Positions 35,872-47,903 are shown, counted from the first letter of the stretch. The stretch is DNA of 64,000 nt from Ailanthus altissimus (GCA_946807835.1 OX327693.1:11363501-11427500); one strand, 5' to 3'. Numbers and translations are program-made. The notes: a model not told the origin generated them from the sequence alone.

Positions 35872-38400
35872 GGAACTTCTAGTCACTAACATACCTTTTC
35901 AAGTGCTAAAGCAAGCTTCGAGAGATTCGGATAGTACAACGTGTAGCTAATAGGACCTGTCCAACATAAAATTAAATATAAAGATGTGATAAATTACAAA
36001 GATGTAGTTAAAATAGAAGGGATAAGCAATGACAAAATTTCAATAGAGAAATATAATTATCAATGACTAAATCATGGTGTTCTCAATTTATGCATTTTCT
36101 TTAGTATGTTTGATAAACAAGTAGCAAATTTTAAAATGTAAGTGCCTTAAGTGGCGATGTCAATCATTTATTTTTCCTGCAAGTGGATTCTCCACTTGCC
36201 TGTAAATGATGTAAGTTATGTATATGCAGAGAAGACACAAGAGGTGAAGCCCCTCGACAATATATCTCAATCACGGAACTTGGCTTTTTATAGAGTTCTA
36301 TGTGAGAGTTTCTTCATTAAATTTTCTTCTGCGGAGTTGATTCACAAGAAACAAACCATCACAATAAAAAAAAAGATTTGCTTCTTACTTATATGATATT
36401 AAAGAGATGAATCGCAGATACTTGTAGCTCGCAATGGAGGATAGTAGTAAGTGAAGTGGGACTTCTTTCTCTCTCGGTTTCTTCAAACACTCTTTCCACA
36501 CCCTTTATCTTATAAGCGTAAATTGTTTTCGACGATTAAGATAAGAATTTGACCAAATACAGACTTACCAATTAAGAGAAGAATATAAATATCGTGATTT
36601 AATATGACTTGTATAATGAGAAAATAAGACTTACCAATTAAGGGAAAATTTCAAATGCCATAATTTAATATGAATTGTGTAAAGAGAAAATTAAATACCC
36701 TAATTTTATAGCAATAAATTACAAGAATTTAAGATAAATTCTACTTCATATTATGATTTAATAGTTATAGGACTTTTTAACCAATTAGTTAATAATTATA
36801 GGACTTTCTGACAAATTAGACGAATGATTTAAGACAAAATTTTCTTATTTAGTCCTACTTAATCAATTTTAATATTTATAATTTAATTTTTCTTTTTTAA
36901 TTTTAGTCTATCAAAATTTTTAAGACTATATACTATATACTAAAATTATGCTTAAACCCAATTGCTCGTGTCTATTGACAAGCAAAACCACTAGTTTAAC
37001 TAATCTTAGTTGTGTAGCCAAAAATAAATGCACATTAAGGCCACAACATATATTGGATTTGGCACATTGAGATTGAGTTGGGTGCTATATATTAACCTTA
37101 CCCCATTATTGATTTGATTTAATAAACAAGTTCATATGCCATAATGTTAATTCTGAACCAATATTTTTGGTCCATGATATTTCATTTCTGCTTAGTCGAA
37201 CAAATATATTAGAAAACAAAAAATATGCAATTAATTAACCCAGCAACAAGAGTGGCTTGAAAGTGGTAGAAGATGATTGTAAGTGAATTTAATTTGTTTC
37301 ATAAATTTGGTAAAGAAAATTGTGATTTGTATGATTTTGTATTAACAGTAATGCAACACAAGTTCAAGTGGGCTTGATGTATTTTTGTTTATATAACAAA
37401 GTCTTCGATAGATCGTATTTTTGTTAACGACTTCTTGATCTCTTCTACAGCGGATGCTGGTGTTTCACATATGTATAATTAATATTATATTGCTAGCTAT
37501 CACAATAAGAAGAAACTAATACAAGACGAACTCATAATTTAAAAATAAAAAATAAAATTGTCTAAATAGGATTCTCGATTTTCCTTTTTTGTGTTCTATC
37601 TCTAAGTAATTTGATTTAATATATAATAGCAATCAAAATAATTACATTTATGTTTGTTCTAGTTCATGTATGATTAAAAGTAATTAAAAAATATATTTAA
37701 TACTTTTTATCACAAATTTTTATCATCGAAAAAGGTAATTAGTGTTAATTCCATCCTTTTAAAAAATATTACTTATTTTTACGTACACCAACATCTCATT
37801 AAAATAAACATTGTTATTTCAATTATAAATTAATAATAATATTCATATTACATAGTTTTGACCATTCAAATCATTGGTAAAAAATAAAGCTATATATTAG
37901 GTGGTGATTTGCAATCATTAAAATAAATATATATATATATATATATATGGCGCCAAATTTTACCGCTAAAAATTAAAACTTTTAACAATTATTTATGACT
38001 ACATTATCATTTAGTCGAAAAACATTTATATTAGTGAGTGTATGGAAATGCAATCGAAAATAAAAATATTATTTTTAACGGATGATAAATGCTATCGAAA
38101 AATTAATTAAATTTGACCAAATTTACGACCGTAAATGTATTTGGTCGAAATTAGTAATTTGTTACCACCAAATAAAAAATGCAATCAAAATAAAAAGCGT
38201 GTAAGGAAAGATTACTGTAAGTGGCATAATTCTTGATGACATAGTACAAACAATTGTATTGTGTTTAGGAACGAGATTTAGCAATTTATCGACGAAGGCC
38301 ACCTTCTTTTTAGTTTCAAACAGAAGACTCATCTCATAGAGACTAACCCATTCCCAACAATAAGGGGTCAATGTTGTTATACCATATACAAATAGGAAGT
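35723..38400. other. AT-rich DNA, possible CACTA 5' region; microsatellites and a short tandem duplication
   Basis: There is no gene I can name. A (TA)n tract lies at about 35838-35868 and another at about 37930-37949. A two-copy tandem repeat with a 66-bp unit is at 36561-36626 and 36627-36692 (AGACTTACCAATTAAG(A/G)G start). At 37950-38223 motifs like AGTCGAAAAAC, AATCGAAAATA and GGTCGAAATT resemble CACTA subterminal repeats. The tract ends near ATTACTGTAAGTG, which could be a very decayed CACTA terminus. Confidence 0.45.
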
Positions 38401-38419
38401 TATTGGGTGAAGAGTTATC

Positions 38420-39440
38420 AACAAGAGTCTAAACCCTAGATAAGCCGATAATAAAAATCTAGATGGGCGACTCGGCTTTAGAGATGACCTAAAAAGAAAG
38501 TGTATTCACAACAGAGCTGACTCTATGTGACCAGCTGACCTTCAAAAAGGATTGTTTGGTTCGCCCTCAATACCAAACCACCTTTGAAAAGGCGCAGGGC
38601 AAATCTAAGGAGAGGTCAACTTCCTACTAGCCCATGAGAACTTTCAAGCCTAGGGCCAACAAGGTCGACCAATAGGAGGTCAATAGGTTGAAATGTAGTG
38701 TATTTGATTGGCTAGGGAAATAAACTCCTTCATATCTTAGGCTGATTAAAATATAGAAGAAGAGAATGGCAAAGACGTGAGTAACTAAGGCGTCTCGAGC
38801 ATACCATCTAAAATCTGGGTGACAACCAAAAGATTGAAGAGAACTTGACCACGATTGATAGCATCAACAAAAAGCTCTATAGAAGTATAGCAACAGAGGC
38901 TCTATAGCCATCTAGGCCGACTAACAGAGGTGGAAAACCTTAAAGAAAAGTTTGGTTACCAGTGAATAGGAAAACAAATGAAGAGTCACCCATCCAAGGT
39001 AACCAAGGCAACTACAGCAACCTATATAATCAAACCAAGCTTGACTTTCAGGGCGATCAGACCAACTAGGGGGCATCAGCATAAGAAAACGCTCCAAATA
39101 AAGCCATCGACATGGTTGTTCTGTTGCCCGAGTCATTTTTGTCAAAACTAGGGCAACCTCTAATCTTAGATGGTGATGTGGTAGAGATATGCTATACCAT
39201 GAAGGATGAGCCAGATAAAATAGCGTCACTAACCCTACCTCATCCAGTAGAAACATACGACCCAACATATTTTTCCCCTTTTATGTTAGTGTCGATCTCA
39301 ATAGGAACCTTTATAAAAGGATCTTCATTGATAATAGGTTAAGAATCAATATCCTGCCACTAAGTATATTGAGGAAGTTAGGGATAAAAAATGGTGACTT
39401 GGAGCCCATAGAGGTCATCTGTCATTTTTCCCTTTAAGAG
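38420..39440 (+). pseudogene. Ty3/gypsy gag-protease fragment (Tat-like)
   Basis: Plus-strand frames carry 'FYVSVDLNRNLYK', 'RIFIDN', 'INILPLSILRKLG' and 'KNGDLEPIEV'. This is the plant gypsy protease region (consensus 'LyvsvdlNG.p...vLvDNGaainilPlsmLrkLG'). The expected DNG reads DNR, so the active site is damaged. Upstream are a 'KKDWFVRPQYQTTFEKAQG' block and a 76-codon frame starting MVVLLPESF. No LTR or RT belonging to it is adjacent. Confidence 0.65.
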
Positions 39441-39609
39441 ATTTAGAGAATTATGTAAAGCAGTGGGAGGACGTCTTTAGATTAAAAATTGCATAAAACT
39501 TATACCCATAATCTAAAGAGTAATTAGTTAACTATTAGAAATGTTCTGCTAAATATCTCATAGAAATCTTATATTGATAAGATGACTATGAGCAATCTAT
39601 TTGTATACT

Positions 39610-39880
39610 TGAACTAGGCACATCAACTATAGGGTACCAAGAAATATTTTGACTTGTTAATGAATCTGAGAATAGTCTCAAATTCGAAAAAACTTGGATA
39701 TATTATTGATCAAAAGATAATTAATAGATGTTTATGATAATATCTCTTTGGAAGAGGTGGAAATTTATCAGAAATAGATTAAGAATGATTTGAGAGTTAA
39801 ATCATATATTCTGACATCGATATATAATTATCTTCAGCAGGATCATGTGCACATGAGATGTGCAAGTGGTACAATGCTCT
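39610..39880 (+). pseudogene. Copia Gag fragment
   Basis: Plus-strand pieces read 'LGYIIDQK', 'LEEVEIYQK' and 'IKNDLRVKSYILTSIYNYLQ'. They match the copia Gag pattern in which 'Y..W...D.k.r.yil.S....Lq..h' follows an IDQ block. It stops abruptly where the LTR-like sequence begins, so it is a chimeric scrap of about 90 codons. Confidence 0.6.
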
Positions 39881-40320
39881 GTCTCAAAAGCATTATTTAA
39901 TTGATGGCTTGATGGGATATCTATTGAAAATTCTCATTGAGTTTGTTCAGTATTTAGTCCTCACTGAATACCTGTATGCCTATACGAGCCTTCCACTAAG
40001 CTCAAGGTCTGCTGAGACTAACCATCTCGACTATCTAGATATAGACATACACTGATCTATATATTATAAGTTCTTCACCAACAAACTTGTATTTATGAGG
40101 ATAGACCAGGAATTTAAATTTTGAGAACATACTTATACAATGACATTTTTCAGCATTATTTGTAACTCCTTACAACTATGTCATTATTAATATATCCCCA
40201 GGTCTTTATCCCATTTCTGATAAGGCTCTAACTCGTTAGATTTTAATGACTCTTATAAGTTGCTAACTCTTAGCAATTATTATTGAAATTTATACTTACG
40301 TGCCATCCAACTTTGTAAAA
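39880..40320 (+). mobile_element. Truncated LTR (3' part), family of 57947-59759
   Basis: Collinear with 59260-59759: shared phrases include TGATGGGATATCTATTGA, CCT(T/C)ACTGAATACCT(A/G)TATG, CTAGATATAGACATACA(C/T)TGATC and ACAATGACATTT near-matches. It lies tail-to-tail with the reverse copy at 40330-42312. Confidence 0.7.
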
Positions 40321-40329
40321 ATATTTTAT

Positions 40330-42312
40330 TTATGTAATTAATATTTTATTCAATTATTAATTATATTTTATATGGTAAGATATTTGTCACATTTTAAACA
40401 TTAAATGATCTGAAAGAGTTCAGATCTAGTCTAAAGGAGTTTAGACTAGGGCTAAGCGTTAGCAGCACTGAAAGTTATAAATGCTAAGAGTTAGTAGGTT
40501 ATAAGAGTCAGATAGATCTAAGGAGTTAAATCCTTATCTAAAATAGGATAAAAACCTCAGGGTATGCTAGTAATGATATAGTTGCAAAGGGTTGCAATAG
40601 ATGCTAGTAAATGTCATTTTGTAAGTATGTTCTCAAACCCTATGTTTCTGATCTATTTTCATTTATGTAGGTCTGTCGATGAATCCCTTTTATATAGATC
40701 AATATTTGTCTATAACTTTATTCTATAAATGGTTGTTCTTAGCTGACCATGAGTCTAGTAGAAGCTTGTATAGACATACAAATATTCAGTGAGGACTGAG
40801 TATGACAACCTCAATTAGGATTTTCAATAGACATCCCATAAAGCCATCAATAGATGATGCTTTCGAGTTGAGTAGTATTTGTGATCCCTAAACCTGAGCA
40901 CCACGGTGTGCTTGTAAGTGATCCACCATACTTTGGTTCTACACGTGTCAGAGACCTTTTATAATCTAACCGTTGGGTGTCGCTGGGTATAGGATCCGTC
41001 AACTCATATGGGTGAGTTGTATATCCAGATGCTGAAAGATTATATTCCAGGAAGTCTTATGGTGATAAACAATACATTCGGAAAAAATATTTCCTGTGTC
41101 AGAAATAATATCACAAAAGTGTTTGCAGATATTATTTATTGAAATACGAATCTGGAGATAAGTTCTAAAGTTGAGCATATGAAGACTTAACGGTGATGAT
41201 CTATGTTTTCACTCTTCCAGGATATAAATGACAGAGAGATTATACGAATATATATTTACCTCAATTTACATAGTTCAACGCATTATTTTGTTATTTCTAT
41301 AATGTGTGTGTAAGACAATGTTTATGGACTTATGAAAGAGTTCCGTAAAATAAAACGGGTGTGAACCTAGAGAGTTTCACTATATGAAGTGTACTCGTTG
41401 TGTATTGGAGTAACGCACTAGATAAAATAGTTCAATCTAAATATTTTTAAAAAAATTAGAATTATTTAATATCTCTCGAGAAAATCACAATATTTAAGTG
41501 TGAAGCCCAAAATTTCAACAATAAGAATTTATCACTTTAATTTTTCTATTGATTACCATATCATATAATTAATTTGTTAGAATATAACACATATCATAAT
41601 GTTGGTCCAATTTATTAAGTGTTAATATTAATTGGCCAATAATTAGTTAATAATATTATGCTTATAAAGTTTTTGTAAGCTACCATTCATTTTCGTCCAA
41701 TCCAATGGGTATAAATTGCCATGAGGTGGCAGCTTTATAAAGATTCATTTACCACCTTGATTCTTTTATGACCAAAATATTAGCAAATCAAATGATTATT
41801 TATCATGGTTGTATTCAAGCATGACAGGTCTTATACTAAAATTAAGTTTTGCCACCAATTGCTTTTCCATTTGGACAGCACATTTTTAAATTTATTTCAA
41901 CCTTTTGCAAAGCATGACAAGGATTAAATTGATCCTATTTAATCTTTTGTCATGCTTGTTCTCTGCCAACAATTGTTGGCTTTCAATGTGTTTCTTTGGT
42001 CGCCCGAAATGTTATATATTTAGCTCTTCATTTCTTTTAAATTGGCAAGCATACGATGAATACGTGAAAAAGATTTTATTGAGTTTTTTATTAGAATTAC
42101 ACAAAACACATTTTAAGAATGAATTTTTTAATATTTTATTAATGTAATTAAATATTTATTTAAGTTTCATTGCAATTAAATATGCATGTGTGATATGCAA
42201 TTAAACTATTAAAATTTCCAAAATACAAATACAAATAAGTACTCATATTTTAATTTTTCTAGATTTATTCCAAGTTTTATTGATGCACAAATTATCCGCA
42301 TACACAGGTTTA
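40330..42312 (-). mobile_element. LTR of the same family, reverse orientation
   Basis: In reverse complement this aligns with 57947-59759 in order. Matching blocks include the AAT..TGTGCATCA start (near 42300), the 'GTTCACA' and 'TCATCACC' blocks near 41370 and 41190, the 'ATGGGATGTCTATTGA' block near 40830 and the 'AAATATCTTACCAT' block near 40380. A CAACA at 41520 is internal to the alignment. No internal retroviral coding sequence is attached. The boundaries are approximate, and no target duplication was found. Confidence 0.6.
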
Positions 42313-42684
42313 AGTTATTTCATATGATCAAATATAGTAACCGACCCAGTTTTTGGGGTTAATATATAGATTAGGGTTTAGTAGGTTTATAATTACACTA
42401 TATATATAAGAAACAAAACATAGTGATTTCTATATTAAAGCCAACGTAGAAGAAATATAGTCTAATAATAAAGGTAGCCCACATGACTGATCCAACAAGA
42501 AACACGAACCCATAAAGTACTTCTTAACCCTTAAGTCCTTTTATATGAAATAATTATTTACAAATAATTTTTCTATACTTAAACTAATAATTTTTTAATA
42601 ATGAAATAGGATAATTATCTTTTTTTTACTTATTTTTTTTAATATTGAGATAAATAGAATTCTTTTTATTTTTCACATTATCCA

Positions 42685-43283
42685 ATTGGTCACTTAATAA
42701 ATAAAAAGAGTTCCAAAAGGATTAGGAGTCCAGAAAGTGCATAACGTAATTAAAAATCTCTAAACACGGTAAATAGTCTACTTTGGTTACACATTCACTT
42801 ACCTCAATCAAGCCTTGACGTTCAAGCACATTTGTAAACATCTCACAGCGCCTACATTCCTTAAAAAAAACACATCAAAAAGCCCTAAAAACTATCTAGA
42901 GACGAGTTTCCTTAACCCTAAGAATAGAGTTTTGTTACAGCTCGTGTGCAAAACTTGTCCTACACCAAACTAAATTAATCTAAAAAGATTTCGTTGTATC
43001 TTCCATAATGTGTTTATATATTAAATATTATACAAATTTATTCTCACACTTCTCACAATTTAAGACCTATATTTATTCGGAATAAGAGTTTTAAGACAAC
43101 TGCTAGAGCAAATTAACAATACTGAACTATTAGACTTTACGAGATCTTCAGGAGTGCAATGAACTCGAAAAAGGTGTTAAAGCCTGGTAAGTAAGCCTGA
43201 ATCGATTCCTTTATACGACCAAACGCACCACATGCAACTACTGATTTCTATAACATAATGGCTCAAAGAAATCTGCCTTAACA
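42685..43283 (+). mobile_element. 5' LTR part of a deleted Tat-like gypsy element
   Basis: It aligns by eye with 45412-46000: CACTTAATAAATAAAAA(G/A)AG, AAGCCTTGA(C/T)GTTCAAGCAC and GTGTGCAAAACTTG(T/C)CC are shared. It ends TTAACA at 43283, directly followed by a primer-site-like sequence. The true 5' start is upstream of 42685 and not resolved. Confidence 0.6.
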
Positions 43284-43306
43284 TTTTTTATGACTCCCCT
43301 GTGGAG
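43284..43306 (+). other. Primer-binding-site-like sequence of the deleted gypsy element
   Basis: TTTTTTATGACTCCCCTGTGG is a decayed form of the TGG(C/T)GACTCC(G/A)CTGGGGA-type site also seen at 6109-6130. Confidence 0.5.
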
Positions 43307-43703
43307 TATGGCTGGGATTTAGCTATACCAAATTCTATTAACCAATGTAAGAATTCAAGAAACATAAATAATAAAAATCAAGATGAATCCTAACACCAAT
43401 AGGATTCCCCAATCGACCTTCCGAAAGATCAAGTAGACGATTAAACTAAAGATACAAATCCGATGGCTTTGGCCAAGTCATGTGGGATATGATGCAAGAA
43501 TCCCTAATGTAAATTAAAAAGAACAATTCGAGGCTCTTAAGATGACTAAAATGATAGCTTTCCCAACAGCCAATGTTGTTTAAAACACCTTGAGAAGGAG
43601 ACAAAAGTAGCTTCTGTTAACAAGATCGGACAAGAAGAGAGGCCTTAATTCCTCATTCAATTAGATGCTCTAGCTGTAATGAATATATTAAGGCATAACA
43701 ATA
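43307..43703 (+). pseudogene. gag-like remnant of the deleted gypsy element
   Basis: Short plus-strand runs such as 'KDTNPMALAKSCG' and 'HLEKETKVASVNKIGQEE' are broken by stops. They occupy the gag position after the primer site. No diagnostic domain is visible. Confidence 0.3.
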
Positions 43704-43708
43704 CTACA

Positions 43709-45041
43709 TGTTGGATTGTACTAAAGCGCAAGTGCACGGTATTATAAGAAAGTAATATAAGAAGAGTAAAGTATTATTTCCACAAAAAAAATTTGTATTA
43801 TTTGTTTAAGTATTAAAATTGTGTACTCCTATCCTTATCCAAACAATCTAAGTATTCAAATCAATAAAACCTAAATTAAATAACAAACAAAATAAAGTAA
43901 AATTGGGTAGAAAAAATCGATAATAATTTACTAAGGGTAAAAGGCCTAGGAATGCAATTATCCCTTAATTCTTTACTTGAATCTCAATTATTCTTCTTAA
44001 GTTAATTCATCAATATGAATTATTAACTAAGGAACTTAATATATTCATAAGTCTCTTTCGATGGTTGAGTAAAATAATTTGGCTAATTAATTACCTATAT
44101 TCTTATGGTAATCAAATTAAAACAAAACTCATTAAGAACAGGTACTCTATCAGTTATGTATGTCATATGAGTATATTCCTATCTCACATGAAACTAAAAA
44201 TTGTTCCGCTATGACCATACATCAATCTATTTAAGACCAACACCTAAATTCATTTTCTAAGCTCATTAAGGTTCCCACAACAATCTAATTATTGATAAGT
44301 AATTATAAAGCATTAAGTACAGAATAAACTAAATAATTCTATATTAAATTCATAACTAAGAGAAAATAAATTGATTCACGTTACATATTTAGTTTAAATT
44401 ATAATCCTAGATAAAGGAATTAACTCACGATGAAATAAAGAGTTTTAGTATTTTTTTTTAAACATCATAAAAATCATAGAAACTATAAAGCTAAAGAGTT
44501 GAAGAAATAAATCTAATTTGCTGCAATCTTCAATCTTGTAGACTTCTTGATCCTCCAAAAGTCGCTTTAACTCTATAAAAGTTGTTTCTTCAGGCTTCCT
44601 CTTCTCTTTTCTCTTCTAGGTTTTTGAAATAGACTTTTTAATCTTCTATTTATAAGTGTTTTAGTCTTCAAATTAGAACAAAACACCAAATATAAGTCAA
44701 ACTAGTTTTTTTTTTTGCTCAGCACTGACATTGTTTTAAAGTACTATTTACAAGTACTGTTTACACGCTCCAGTCTTGGCTTTCTAGCTATGATGCTTAA
44801 GTTCTGTGCATCTTAGCACTACAGTGTTGATTTCTAGTGTTGTGGCACTAAGCACTAAAGTAATTTTATTGTAGCACTGTTCAAATTTTTTTTTTCCTTA
44901 GATTTGTATTCCAAATAGTTTTATTGACTTCAAACCTATAAAATAATAATGAAGCACATAAAATGCCTAAAATTCACACTTAAAATGAATAAATGCCAAG
45001 CCCAAAGAAGTGAAAATAATAAGTATAAAATACGCCTATCA
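43709..45041 (-). mobile_element. Solo gypsy-type LTR with 5-bp target duplication CTACA
   Basis: A 1333-bp insertion starts TGTTGGATTGTACTAAAGCG and ends TACGCCTATCA, flanked by CTACA at 43704-43708 and 45042-45046. The minus sense begins TGATAGGCGTATTTTATACT and contains a TATA box (CTTATAAATAG, near 44650). It ends with CCGTGCACTTGCGCTTTAGT, a phrase typical of plant Athila/Tat-type LTRs. A GCACTA/GCACTG-rich patch lies at 44720-44880. There is no internal region, so it is a solo LTR. Confidence 0.85.
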
Positions 45042-45052
45042 CTACAACAAAC

Positions 45053-45411
45053 ATGGAATATACTCCATTATCTTCATACCCAGCTAAACTTTTAGGCACT
45101 CTCCTAAATGATGAGAGACTTCATCATTCTGTTTATCTGATAGTAAAAAAAGGAACATTAAGAAAGACATATGGTGATCTATTTACTCCCTTACTTTACA
45201 TGCAAGCAATAGGAATTTATGGTTTATGCAATGCTCTTAGTTCTTTTTAGGCCATGCATACACTTGGTATACAATAGTACTAGTTGAATTTACCAATACA
45301 TAGAAATAAATAGCTTCTAAAATCTATAAGAAGAACTTTCAAAGTGAAAATAGGGTAATAATGATATAACTCAAACAAGGCTATTCATAATCCATTAATG
45401 AATATTAGTAT
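45053..45411 (+). pseudogene. Unidentified coding-like remnant inside the deleted gypsy element
   Basis: A 65-codon frame (45053-45250) reads 'MEYTPLSSYPAKLLGTLLND' then 'VKKGTLRKTYGDLFTPLLYM', followed by stops. It continues the sequence that lay at 43703 before the solo LTR inserted. It probably belongs to the gypsy internal region, but I do not recognise the domain. Confidence 0.35.
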
Positions 45412-46000
45412 TCTAGTGATAACTTAATAAATAAAAAAGAGTTCTAAAAGAATTAAGAGGCAGGAAGAGCACTTAATCCAAATACAAACCCTTAAATACT
45501 ATAAGTAGACCTTTTCACATGCTATTCACACATTCACTAATATTTCATAAGCCTTGATGTTCAAGCACATTTCTAAACACCTAAAAACATCTATATTCCT
45601 CATAAAATAAATTAAAAAGTCATAGAAAGTGTCAAAGTGGTGAGTTCCTTCAAACCCTAATAATATATTTCTTACAACTTAAAATCTTGGTGTGCAAAAC
45701 TTGCCCATAATCAAAGTAAATTAACTTACATAGATCTATTATACCTTTCTTAGAATATTTATCAATAAAATTTTTGCAAATTAAACTCTCACATTTTTCA
45801 CAGTTTAATACTCAAATTTATGCGTTTTAAGTGCTTCAAGACAAAACCACATGAGCAAATTTGTTGTAGCTAGTAAAGGCATTGAACCCTTTAAGAATGT
45901 AATAGGCCTAACTCTTAAAATCAATAGAGGTGAAAGTACTAAAACCTAATGAACAAGCCCAAGCTAACTTGTTTGTACTACCTAACACATCATTTCAGAA
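45412..46000 (+). mobile_element. Second (3') LTR-like copy of the deleted gypsy element
   Basis: Collinear with 42685-43283 (see that entry). No primer site follows, which fits a 3' LTR. Together the two copies bracket only about 800 bp once the solo LTR is discounted, so most of the internal region has been deleted. Confidence 0.5.
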
Positions 46001-46440
46001 TCATTGTTGCTAATGATACTTTGGTTGACAAAAGTAAAGCAAGACAAGAGAATATATGTTCTTCAAATAAAGATTGATTAAAATTTATGCAAAAAATAAT
46101 GATAGACAAGGGTTCTCATGTTTCCTTTATGCCTAGGGTAAATAATATAAATTTATAAAAATAGGCAAATTCAAATTATTTTAATATAGTAAAATTATTG
46201 TTGACCAAAAAAATAATAAAAAGACAACTCAATATGAGTTTCTTAGATCAAGTTAAAATTTCTAATTCTTTTTAAAAATTAGAAGAAGAAAAAGGACCAA
46301 ATTTGATTGCATGTTTTAGAGGACTTAACGACAAAATTTAGGCTTAAATCAAAAGTCTTATAGTGTAGGTTATAAAATATTACATTGAACACGTCGATTG
46401 ATTTGAAATAATATATTATATTCATTATTTTCTTCATTAA
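46001..46440. other. Unassigned AT-rich stretch
   Basis: It has a weak coding-like run on the plus strand ('GSHVSFMPR', then 'LEEEKGPNLIACFRGLNDK') with stops. I cannot assign it to a family. Confidence 0.35.
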
Positions 46441-46754
46441 GAAGACCTTGCTCTATTGAGTATGTTGCTCATCTTTACTGCATTTAAGCACTTGCTACTC
46501 TTTTTCACTGCGATGGAGCACATGTATTATGTGAAGCACTAGAGTATCACCTACCTCGAGAGCTCAGTTTATCCAGGCCAACTCCTTATCACTGTGTTAG
46601 AGGCATAAGCCTTACGTGAAGTAACAGAGCACACTGCCCATCCAATAGAGCACAACCACAGATCCCTTCGCAAGCTAAATGGGGCTCACTGCCTTCGTTC
46701 TGCACCGAAAATTTTCTCTACATAGCTAATTTCGAGCATGGCTCTGATACCATT
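46441..46754 (-). mobile_element. Internal part of a short-LTR retroelement
   Basis: The sequence is less AT-rich than its surroundings and lies immediately inside a tRNA-iMet primer site in the minus sense. It has no protein-coding run. A second LTR was not found, so the element is partial. Confidence 0.55.
46741..46752 (-). other. tRNA-iMet primer-binding site
   Basis: GCTCTGATACCA, the complement of TGGTATCAGAGC, two bases from the LTR at 46755. Confidence 0.9.
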
Positions 46755-46947
46755 TGTAGGGACTAATGAACCACACATATCTTTACATTGGTATGATATT
46801 ATTCACTTTAAGCCTAGATTCTTATAGATTTTCTCTTGGGGCTTTATTCTAAAAGGCTTCATACCAATGAAGATATTATTCATACCTTATATACCTATGA
46901 TCTTTCCTATTTGTAATTAATGTGGGACTTTATTTGCATTCCTAACA
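46755..46947 (-). mobile_element. Short (193 bp) LTR of a TRIM-like or small copia element
   Basis: Plus strand TGTAGGGACTAATG...CATTCCTAACA. In the minus sense it begins TGTTAGGAATGC, carries AAAGTCCCACATTAAT, and contains a complementary pair of ATTGGTATGA phrases (near 46785 and 46862). The short length and adjacent iMet primer site suggest a TRIM-type element, but the missing partner LTR and lack of internal sequence prevent a firm class. Confidence 0.65.
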
Positions 46948-47283
46948 TTTTAAAATTGGTCATTACACTATTTCATCACTCAATAATTTCTTGACACATT
47001 ATTTTAGAGGAAAAATTTAGAATTCTATTTATGAAGTATAACATTATTCTTTAAAACAAATAGAGAATAAAGTATGAAGATGAAAGTTCTCCATTTTCAT
47101 GTATTTCAAGGCATGCGGTGATAAAGATATTCCACAACTACTTTTGTATCTAATGGATTTACCACTTTTTAAATCACGTGATAAAATAGACTAATAATAC
47201 TTATAAGCTACTTCTAGCAAACAAACTTTAACATCCAAAGTAAATTACAATATCTCACGTTTCAATTCTAATGGAAATCGACT
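46948..47283. other. AT-rich spacer (3' flank of the glycosyltransferase pseudogene)
   Basis: No recognised feature. It lies just downstream (minus sense) of the UGT C-terminal fragment and may hold its old 3' UTR. Confidence 0.4.
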
Positions 47284-47903
47284 CAACTAAGCTTAAAAGC
47301 AATCACATGGAAAAATCCTTAAGATTTTTGTCTAGATACCCATCTTCCTTGACAGCCTTTATAGCGAATTTTTTCAACCCCCAATACCAAGTCCAAGCAT
47401 ATATCAATCTCAATTCCTTCAACTATTTCTTCTTTGTTAAAACTCACCCAAACTTCTATCTTCCAAACATCTTCAACTAGTTTTGCATTTTTCCTTGATC
47501 GGTCTACTGAAATGGCACCAATGTCACGCTAATCCTTAAAATCTCAAATGTCAAATTCTAGCCACATTGAGTCGCCAAAAGTCCAACTGATGCATTAGAT
47601 AAAACTTATATTTCTTGCTTTTCTAGCTCTAGCTGACAGTCAATTTGTCTTCTTTTTCTCTTTCTTCCTTATCACCCACGAGAAAGGACGATCGAACTTT
47701 AGCAAACCTTGTTCAATTTCCTTCATTTGAGACTTTGATAAAATCGAAAGGCTTTCGAAGGATAAAAAAATCACTAATGATTTAGGCTTTGAGTTCAGCC
47801 TTTCCATATAATTCTCAGAACCCTCAAAACATATCTTTTCCAAAAAGAAGTGCAAATGGTTCTTTTCCATTTATAAAAGCATATGAGATAGGATCTTATT
47901 AGA
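47284..47903 (-). pseudogene. Family-1 glycosyltransferase (UGT75-like) pseudogene, C-terminal piece
   Basis: The minus strand reads 'ENYMERLNSKPKS' and 'LSILSKSQMKEIEQGLLKFD' with 'RPFSWVIR', then 'LEKQEI'. The PSPG-box remnant follows: 'VLSNASVGLLATQCG', stop, 'N', then 'TDQG'. Then come 'NAKLVEDVWKIEVWVSFNKE' and 'SRQKS' near the end. The order matches the C-terminal domain of plant UGTs that bind UDP-sugar, closest to the UGT75 group (anthocyanin 5-O- or crocetin-type glucosyltransferases). The PSPG Trp codon is now a stop (about 47560) and several frameshifts are present. The upstream part of the gene is at 54172-54409 and 61383-61837. Confidence 0.88.
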
